A stretch of DNA of 64,000 nucleotides. It comes from Lutjanus erythropterus. Taxonomy: Eukaryota; Chordata; Actinopteri; Lutjaniformes; Lutjanidae. The DNA is taken from contig CM034598.1 of assembly GCA_020091685.1 (NCBI GenBank), forward strand, positions 16,907,362 to 16,971,361, written 5' to 3'. The notes under the pieces are model-generated. The model did not search any database, was not told the origin of the DNA, and was given only the letters and a program-made list of their open reading frames with translations. Shown here piece after piece: positions 55,288-64,000 of this stretch (the stretch's first letter is position 1; each line of letters begins with the position of its first letter). The translations under genes and the position numbers were made by a program.

Positions 55288-55630
55288 CTAGAGTTGAGTG
55301 ATACGGACGAAATCATTTATCACAATATTTTTCATCAAATACCTTTATACTGCAGCAATATTGTAGGGATGCCTAAGGGTGCTTTCACAAAATATTAAAA
55401 CAGTAAATTTTTTGACAGATAATCATTAGTAATGGGGATATAATGCCTATATGGGTAAAGACAAATAATAGAACAGTGCGATCAGTTCAGGATATGACAA
55501 CACTTTACTGTAATGCAGCATTTAAAACCAGGAAGAGACAACACCTACGCCACTTCACGATATCCAAAATGATATCTAGTCTCATATTACGATATTGACA
55601 TAACATTGATACGTTGCCCAGCTCTACTAG
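55288..55630. mobile_element. 343-bp MITE with CTAG...CTAG ends
   Basis: The left end CTAGAGTTGAGTGATAC is mirrored by the right end GATACGTTGCCCAGCTCTACTAG. The interior has ATATCCAAAATGATATCTAG and TCATATTACGATATTGACAT, the pattern of a very common fish miniature element. Confidence 0.8.
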
Positions 55631-56728
55631 AAATTGCTATTCAGTAGTACTGTCACTGAAGAAATAATAATAACTCTGCCAGACATTTTGAAGCTTAAAT
55701 CAGCCCATAATGTGTGACTGTATCTGACAAAGAACACCCTTTCCCTCCCTCATTCTGACTCCCTCATCCCTCATCTGAACTCTGCTGTCAGTCAGTCCCT
55801 TCTGCTGACATCCCCGCTCCCCCCTCAGAGGTCTCTCAGTTCCCAGAGCATGTAACCTCATCCCGGGCCGTTACTGTACCACTCATCTGACTGAGGCCCA
55901 CATTCAGCCGCCTCGACGGGGCCTCCGAGACCGCCTGGCCCGCTGGCCTCGAAATCGCACCATTACGTTACAGCATGGTGGCTCATGTTTCTCTCAAAGG
56001 CTTTTGCACAGTCATGGTGCTTATCAAATACACTTGTTTATTCTTTGCATTTGACATAAATCCTCGCCTGCTTATATTTCAAAAGTGGTATTTTCTAAAA
56101 TTGCGTTAGCTGGTTGCACGGGGTGACCCAGCGATATTTTCTACCATGACCTTTACTTTGGATGAAAGATGAAGTGTATCATGGGAGCTTTTGTACAAAA
56201 CAGTGAGATTTATTTAGTGACAAATGTGAAGAGGGAGACAGGATGTTGTCTGTCTGTGCACGTGTGACTGCATACGCCTACAGTGTCTGTGTGTGGCTCT
56301 GTGCATATGTGCACACACATGCATGCATATGCACATCCCATAAACAAACCTCCATCTGTGCCTCCAACACAGCTGGACTGTGATGGCATGTCCCTATACA
56401 ACCCCCATAGCCTGGAGAAGTCTCCGTCTCTCACTCACACACGAACTCCCCATACAAGCAAAAAATTCTGTAAAATTCTGTAATCAAGTTTTTCCTCCTC
56501 TTGCTTTCTTTTATTGCAGTCTTTGTCTTTATTCTCCCAGCACTCAGTCCCCCCCTCCTTTTTTCCCAGCTTCCCCCGCCACGTTTCCCTGGTCACACCT
56601 TTCAAGCTGAGTTACAGCCTGCAAGGACAAGAAGCGTGGCACTACTACAATCACCTGAGGAGCTTCTGTCGACCATAGCCTGTCTGCAAAAACATGTCTG
56701 CCTGTCGCTTTGTTTAGCGTCTTTTCAC

Positions 56729-56742
56729 ACACCACCACCACC

Positions 56743-56774
<32 letters not shown>

Positions 56775-56775
56775 C
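56729..56775 (+). repeat. ACC then AAC trinucleotide repeats
   Basis: About ten CCA units followed directly by about six AAC units. Frames through it give poly-P, poly-T or poly-N runs and are not genes. Confidence 0.95.
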
Positions 56776-57376
56776 AGCCCAAAAGCTATACTCAACAATA
56801 CATGCAAAGATTTGGTAAGGGCCCTTTCGTCTGTGCTTTGCAGCATATGCCATTTGCCACATGTGCTCAGTCAGAGTGTGGGCCGCCAGTGTAAAGAGAC
56901 TCACTGTTGGTGTTTCTGGGCAACATGTGCAGAGCTAGCACTCTCTGGGTGGGCGTAAAGGTCACTGAAGAAGATGTTTCTAAGGATGTGTTGTGTCTAG
57001 ACAAAAATTAAGCTTGTGCGCTATGTTACTGAGTGTTTATGATAATCCAGATCAATGATTTTGATATCCCTCATCCATGTAAATACAAGCATCTGCTGGA
57101 GTTTTCTTTCTGACCACTGAATGAAATGCCACACATCTTAATGGGCTCCACACACTGTCTGATCCTCTTACTGAGGAGGACCACATTGCTCACACATTAT
57201 CAACATAGATCATGCTGTGGCATGTGAACTAAACTATCCAATCAGAATGCAGCACACCAAATATGTGCAATAATTCATTTTTCTTCACACTACTTCAGAC
57301 CGACGATACAGCGGCATGAATTTCTAGCATGAACAGCTATTCAGCTGAAGCAGTGTTAAAGCAATGAGAAACATTT

Positions 57377-57564
57377 TAGGGCTTTTAATCAGTTAGTTGT
57401 TTGGTCTTTAAAATATCAGAAAACCATGAAAAATGTTGATCACCTGTCTTGTTTAGACCACAACCCAAAGATATTCAGTTTCACCTTAACAGATTAATCG
57501 ATTATCAAAATAGTTGATGATTAATTTAATAGTTCAAAACTCTTTGATTAACTGTTGCAGTTTT
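57377..57564 (+). mobile_element. hAT-like MITE, shortened copy
   Basis: Starts TAGGGCTTTTAATCAG and ends GATTAACTGTTGCAGTTTTA, with AGACCACAACCCAAAGATAT and TCGATTATCAAAATAGTTGA inside. Same family as 52610-52995. Confidence 0.8.
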
Positions 57565-57680
57565 AGTTCATGCAAAGAGTTACAATAGATGACTGATACC
57601 CTTCTCGTGCTGCACAGGGAATACAGCTACAGCCAACAGCAGTTATATAATGGCAGGTCCTTGTAAACAGTTAGCCTAAC

Positions 57681-57746
57681 ATAAGACAAAGACTGGAAAC
57701 AAAGGGAAACAGTTAGCCTGTCTATGTCCAAAGGTAACAAAATCCA
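57681..57746 (-). mobile_element. fragment of the 58.4-kb repeat, inverted
   Basis: On the minus strand it reads ATTTTGTTACCTTTGGACAT then AGGCTAACTGTTTCCC and TTCCAGTCTTTG, matching the order in 58400-58642. Confidence 0.65.
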
Positions 57747-58399
57747 CCTACTATGCTTGGGGCAGTATCCATTTTTTCATACCTTCATACCTTATTGAGA
57801 TTTTACCCGGGTATACAGTATAATTGCAATATTTGTGTAAAACTTGTGTAAGATGGCTCAACTCTACTCCACTGCATAGGTGAAGCTGATCGCCATTGCG
57901 ACACTATTCTTGCCGTTGGGAAACAACAAATACTGTGTAGCTCTGCTTCAGTCTTGAAAGGCTGTAGCCTGGATTCACTGATAAACTGCTAAAACTAAAC
58001 TGTACATTTACTGCCAGACTGCCAACTTCTGTTCACCCCCCCCAAATCAGCACACATTCACCATCACTTTCTGCCACCCGTTCTCTCACACTCGCTAAAC
58101 TGTTACACTCACTACAGTACACTACACTACTCTGACCAATCAGTACTCTGCAACTGTTTGCAAGCTTACCTTTATAAACAGGACTAACCCCAAAACACAA
58201 TTTTTCTTTTTGACTAGTTAGTCCTGTAACTTTATCCACCAGACGCCGCAACATTTTGCTGGGGGGGGGTTACTTTTTCTTGGCTTGGACCAGTAACTTA
58301 CTGAACTCATGGCTGGCTGCCTGGCCAAGAAGTAATCCCCATCGCCTGTAAAACACCTTTTTTTTCCTAAAATTGTTATTTTTACATGGTCAGTTTCTG

Positions 58400-58642
58400 T
58401 ATGGGTTAAAGAAATGAGATAATATTTTCATTCGTGAGCTTTAGAGGTGCTGTTAGGCAGATTTTGTTACCTAACTAGCTACCAGGCTAGCTGTTTCCCC
58501 CTGTTCTCAGTCTTTGTGCTAGGCTAGGCTAATGGGATCCTGGCTCCAGCTTCATATATACCATGCAGCCATGAGAGTGGTATTCATTTTCACATCTAAA
58601 GCAAATACACACATTTCCCTAAATGTCAAACTATTCCTTTAA
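58400..58642 (+). mobile_element. dispersed repeat ending CTATTCCTTTAA
   Basis: GTGAGCTTTAGAGGTGCTGT, GCAGATTTTGTTACC, CCAGGCTAGCTGTTTCCCCC, GGCTCCAGCTTCATATATAC, CATGAGAGTGGTAT and the end AAATGTCAAACTATTCCTTT. This is a very common fish interspersed repeat whose end resembles the TTAAAGG-type termini. Confidence 0.8.
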
Positions 58643-60415
58643 CCTCATCTTCTCTCCATTTACAATAAGACACAGAGATGGCACCTTACAAACACTCTGC
58701 TTTTTTCTCTCATCTCCCCTTTTTTCTTCCCCTTGGAAATGAAAAATGCAATCACAGTGACTTGTTTTATCCCGTCTTTTTTCTCTCTCCCACACTCTTG
58801 GAGCAAAACAGTTTCTTTTACAGTAGCTAACAGTGGTGGGAGACGGTGGCTGAACGGTGCAGCCAAAGAAGCATCTGCTTCTGCCAGGGTTTAAGGACCT
58901 GGAGGATTCAATAAAAGAGGGGTAGGCACATGTAAAAAGGCTGGCAGAGGGGACACAGACCATTAGCTTAATGACAGAATGAGGAATGAGAAATAGGGAG
59001 ATGAGATTCAAAAGCCAAGCATTGCAAAATTTGCCTTTAACAGGAATCAAGGCGAGTAATCTAATAAATAGCGTGGCAAGGAGAGGCGGAGGGGGGCTTG
59101 ATGTGTTTTTTTCGCCGCAGGTGAAAGAAGGAGAAGAAGAAGGGTAAACAGGAGAGAAAGAGATGGCGGTGTCATTAAGTTGGCTAGCCGTGACCATCAG
59201 GAACATTAATGCTGTCTGCTCTGCTTTCTTTAAACGGCTACCCTTTGCTTTGAACTACTCCTGTCTTCTCTGTGAGCATACCTGACTCCTAGCTTCCACA
59301 GCCATTATGGACCCTGCACTGGTAATTACACATTTCACAATTTCTGATGTCACTTCAAAGCAACAACAGGCTTGCCACCAAAGCACACACACCATGCCTC
59401 TGCAGTACAAAGCCCAGCCTTAAGGATTACTGAAGCCACACATTGTTTTGCTGCCGGTCACTAATTCAATTAATAGCATAAGGCTTTAAACTGACTTGAA
59501 AGAAATTGTTCTGACACAAGCCTGTGCCTTCATCACACCTACGGATTTCCATATTTTTTTATTTCTTTTTAAAGGCAAAATAAACTCCAAGCAAGTTTAC
59601 TCTGAATTACTGTATGTGGATTCTCTTGTTCCTCTGCCTCTATTATATGACTTTTAAAAGGATGTACAGCAAATGAGGGGGAGTGATCTACATGATGAGT
59701 CAGAGCGGAGGGCTTTGGCAGTACTGTATGTGTCCCAGAGTAAAGGGAGAATGCACACTAAAGCAAAACTACATCAGTTTCAAGAAAAGAGGGGTCCGAA
59801 CGAAACAAAACTGTCATTTCAACGTCTCAGCAAGGTCTGAAGCAGCCATATCACATCACGATTAAAGCCACTAAGCCTTCCTCAAAATAGATTTGCTCCC
59901 CAAACCCTTATAAACGCCACTTTTGTACAATCTTAACTTTGCCTGATCATAAAATAGACATGTGCTATTGCTGACAAAGGTCTGAGTCATCCACATGGGG
60001 CTATTGATGACAAGGGAAATTTGAATGACCACTAAATAATTGTGACAGCTTGCAGAACAAACAACAGCGCTGACAAATCCAAAATTCAGAACACAGGAGG
60101 TCCTCAGTCACCAGAGGCAAAGCCTCAAAGGCCTGGAAGTCAGCAGATAAGTGATATTTAATAACCGTCATCTCTATTTTGTTCACTACATTGCTAGAGA
60201 CAATCTGAGGTGCTTGTGGACTGTTGTGAGCTCAGCATGAGCTGTCTGCGGTTTGCGAGCTCAGCTTGACAGGAGTCTCAGGGCACTACCTTGAAAAAAA
60301 AAGTCTCAGATCATACATTACACAAACCAGATTCTCCTTCTCAGATTGTTGTATGAGCAGTCTTTGCTTGAGGTTTGTTGATTATTTTGCAATTAAATGG
60401 ATGACTCCTAGTATG

Positions 60416-61197
60416 TTAAAGGGATAGTTCAGATTATTTGACGTGGAGCTATATGAGGCACTTGTCAATGGTCAGAGTATTAGCTACAGTAGATGCCTGG
60501 CCGGCACACCCTCAGTTTGGAGAGACAAGTATCAGCATGGAAGCTGTGCACAGGGTCAGCAGCAAAACATATTTTAGCCACTCATAAAAGTATAATCAAT
60601 ATGAGTTTAAGTGTAGAATATTTTCCCTTTTTTACTTTGCTGTCAGACAGTCTTTTCTGATGAGAAACTGCTGTCATGTAAGCCAAAAATTGCTCTCTCT
60701 TAACCTCAGCAAACTCCATAGGCAAAATCGGTATTTTTACAGCACAACATGAGAGTTTCTGATCGACTGATGCCTCAATCTGTTTGTTTGTGTAACTGTG
60801 TGACTTTGGTGAATCCAAACTATCCTAACAGATCAAGGCAACAACTCCCATGTTCTGTAAGATAAAAGTACTAATAATGCCTATGGAGCCTGGTTGTTTT
60901 TTTTTAGAGAGCGGTATTTGGCGTATATTACAGCAGTTTCCCATCAGAAAAGGCTGCCTAAAGGTAAAGCCTATTCTAAACATAGTGGATGTTTAGACTA
61001 ATATTGATTTTGGGGGGCAGATCTTTTCTTTTTAGTGGCTGTAATACTTTTTGTTGCTGAACCTGTCCAGAGCAGTAAAGTAAATGCTTAACTTCCGTGT
61101 TGGGGCGTGGCGACCAGCATCTGCTGTAGCTAATACACTGACCATCAATACGTACGTGGTGCAACTCCATTTCAAATAACCAGAACAATCCTTTTAA
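60416..61197 (+). mobile_element. 782-bp TTAAAGG-ended MITE
   Basis: Starts TTAAAGGGATAGTTCAGATT and ends CCAGAACAATCCTTTTAA. It shares TGAGGCACTTGTC, TACAGTAGATG, TTTGGAGA, GTGTGACTTTGGTGAATCC and the 3' ACACTGACCATCAA block with 34648-35749. It lacks the internal insertion seen there. Confidence 0.8.
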
Positions 61198-61199
61198 TT

Positions 61200-63554
<2,355 letters not shown>

Positions 63555-63633
63555 CGATATTAATCTGGTTGGGAAATCCTGCGTACGATCTGTCAAAGAG
63601 CCACAGTAAGAACAAAACCACACGTTGTGCCAT
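63555..63633 (-). CDS. gria3: gria3 coding exon 1: start codon, signal peptide, mature N-terminus
   Basis: First coding exon of an AMPA receptor subunit, a ligand-gated cation channel of excitatory synapses. It reads from ATG at 63633 for 26 codons plus one base. Residues 1-18 (MAQRVVLFLLWLFDRSYA) form a short hydrophobic signal peptide, and the mature protein should begin GFPNQINI. The G-F-P-N then I-G-G-L-F start, completed by exon 2, is the usual beginning of mature GluA3. The ATG has a strong context (A at -3, G at +4). The exon ends at a GTAAGT donor (63554 down to 63549), phase 1. The signal peptide is shorter than the human one as I recall it, which is normal for this fast-changing segment. 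The a/b fish paralogue cannot be decided from here. The start is chosen because it gives the signal peptide and joins in frame with exon 2. Confidence 0.9.
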
Positions 63634-63651
63634 TTTCTCCGACCTATCTGT

Positions 63652-63687
63652 TCAACTCCTCAAAAGGGTCTGTCTAAGCAAATTCAT
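63652..63687 (-). other. upstream ORF 1 (11 codons) before gria3
   Basis: ATG at 63687-63685, 11 codons (MNLLRQTLLRS), TGA at 63654-63652, ending 18 bases before the gria3 start. If the mRNA includes it, it could lower or gate translation of the receptor, as small upstream ORFs do in other glutamate receptor mRNAs. Whether the transcript starts far enough upstream is not shown by the sequence. Confidence 0.4.
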
Positions 63688-63742
63688 ATGTTCTGGATGG
63701 AAGCCGGGCGCGATGGAAATCCAGTGGAAAGATGATGGTCGC

Positions 63743-63766
63743 TCACAGTGCACCAATTAGGTTCAT
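63743..63766 (-). other. upstream ORF 2 (7 codons) before gria3
   Basis: ATG at 63766-63764, seven codons (MNLIGAL), then TGA at 63745-63743. It lies 3' of the pyrimidine tract in the transcript direction, so it is in the mRNA only if transcription begins at or above that tract. Confidence 0.3.
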
Positions 63767-63794
63767 TGAGGTGCAGCCCAGCTGCAGAGCAACT

Positions 63795-63872
63795 AAGAGA
63801 GGGAGAGAGACAGAGAGAGGAAAGAGGGAGAGGAGGGAGGGGAGGGCTGGTGGTGAGGAGGGGGGAGAAGGA
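63795..63872 (+). repeat. GA-rich purine tract in the gria3 promoter
   Basis: About 78 bases, nearly all purine on the + strand (GAGAGG/GGGAGG units), broken by a short CTGGTGGT. Such tracts in TATA-less promoters can bind GAGA or Sp/KLF-like factors and can adopt triplex structure. Function here is inference. Confidence 0.7.
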
Positions 63873-64000
63873 GCTGATCTGAACTCCGATTGGACCCGTC
63901 GCGGCGGGCCAATGTTGGTCAAACTTGATCTGACGTTAAATTAAAAAGCCTCAGCCCGCTTGATTATGACAGCTTGGAATAAACGCAGCACTTGTCAATA

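Larger units (their letters stand above)
63634..64000 (-). promoter_or_regulatory. gria3: gria3 5' UTR and promoter-proximal region
   Basis: The 367 bp upstream of the start codon. Reading toward the gene, it holds a CRE-like TAACGTCA (63938-63931), a CCAAT in inverted orientation (63909-63913 on +), a CCAATC on the gene strand (63893-63888), a long pyrimidine-rich tract (purine on +, about 63795-63872) and then the probable 5' UTR with two small upstream ORFs. No good TATA box was seen. AMPA receptor genes commonly have TATA-less promoters with several start sites, so the transcription start cannot be placed. Only part of the promoter lies in the window. Confidence 0.6.

Noticed and set aside
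58631-59206. 191-codon open frame on the minus strand, the longest in the window
   Set aside because: Low-complexity Ser/Pro and charged stretches, overlaps the end of a dispersed repeat, no recognised domain, and no splice or promoter context. Most likely chance.

Overview
This window is vertebrate nuclear DNA, almost certainly from a ray-finned (teleost) fish and probably a percomorph. It is AT-rich and nearly all non-coding. It carries many short inverted-repeat DNA transposons, Tc1-like and hAT-like remnants, tRNA-derived SINEs and microsatellites typical of fish introns. No bacterial, plasmid or phage features, no CRISPR array and no intact retrovirus were seen.

The only protein-coding gene I can support is the 5' end of an AMPA-type ionotropic glutamate receptor subunit, gria3 (GluA3), on the minus strand. 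Three coding exons are present: exon 1 (63555-63633, signal peptide and mature N-terminus), exon 2 (62928-63086) and exon 3 (26482-26721). All boundaries are GT/AG and phase 1. The joined reading frame gives about 160 residues: a signal peptide plus the first part of the extracellular amino-terminal domain. Intron 1 is 468 bp, intron 2 is 36,206 bp, and intron 3 is at least 26,481 bp and leaves the window. The rest of the receptor (later amino-terminal domain, ligand-binding domain, pore, C-tail) lies beyond position 1.

Layout by + coordinate: 1-26481 is intron 3. It holds a 22-bp palindrome near 1.1 kb, a Tc1-like element with a hAT-like element nested inside it (6.5-8.4 kb), two copies of one dispersed element (14.4 and 20.2 kb), a full-length tRNA-SINE (15.2 kb), a TG microsatellite (17.7 kb) and a second SINE nested in another repeat (18.2 kb). 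26722-62927 is intron 2. It holds hAT-like miniature elements (27.3, 33.5, 52.6 and 57.4 kb), a family of elements starting TTAAAGG and ending CCTTTAA (34.6, 40.6, 43.2, 58.4 and 60.4 kb), a LINE-type tail (54.2 kb), a long imperfect hairpin (54.9 kb) and a MITE at 55.3 kb. 63634-64000 is the 5' untranslated and promoter-proximal region, with two small upstream ORFs, a long purine tract and CCAAT boxes.

I did not find a new multi-gene system. The items most worth a second look are the 54.88-kb hairpin, the upstream ORFs and purine tract at the gria3 start, candidate conserved non-coding blocks in the long introns, and the nested transposon history. Repeat family names are from recognition of sequence patterns, not from a database search.
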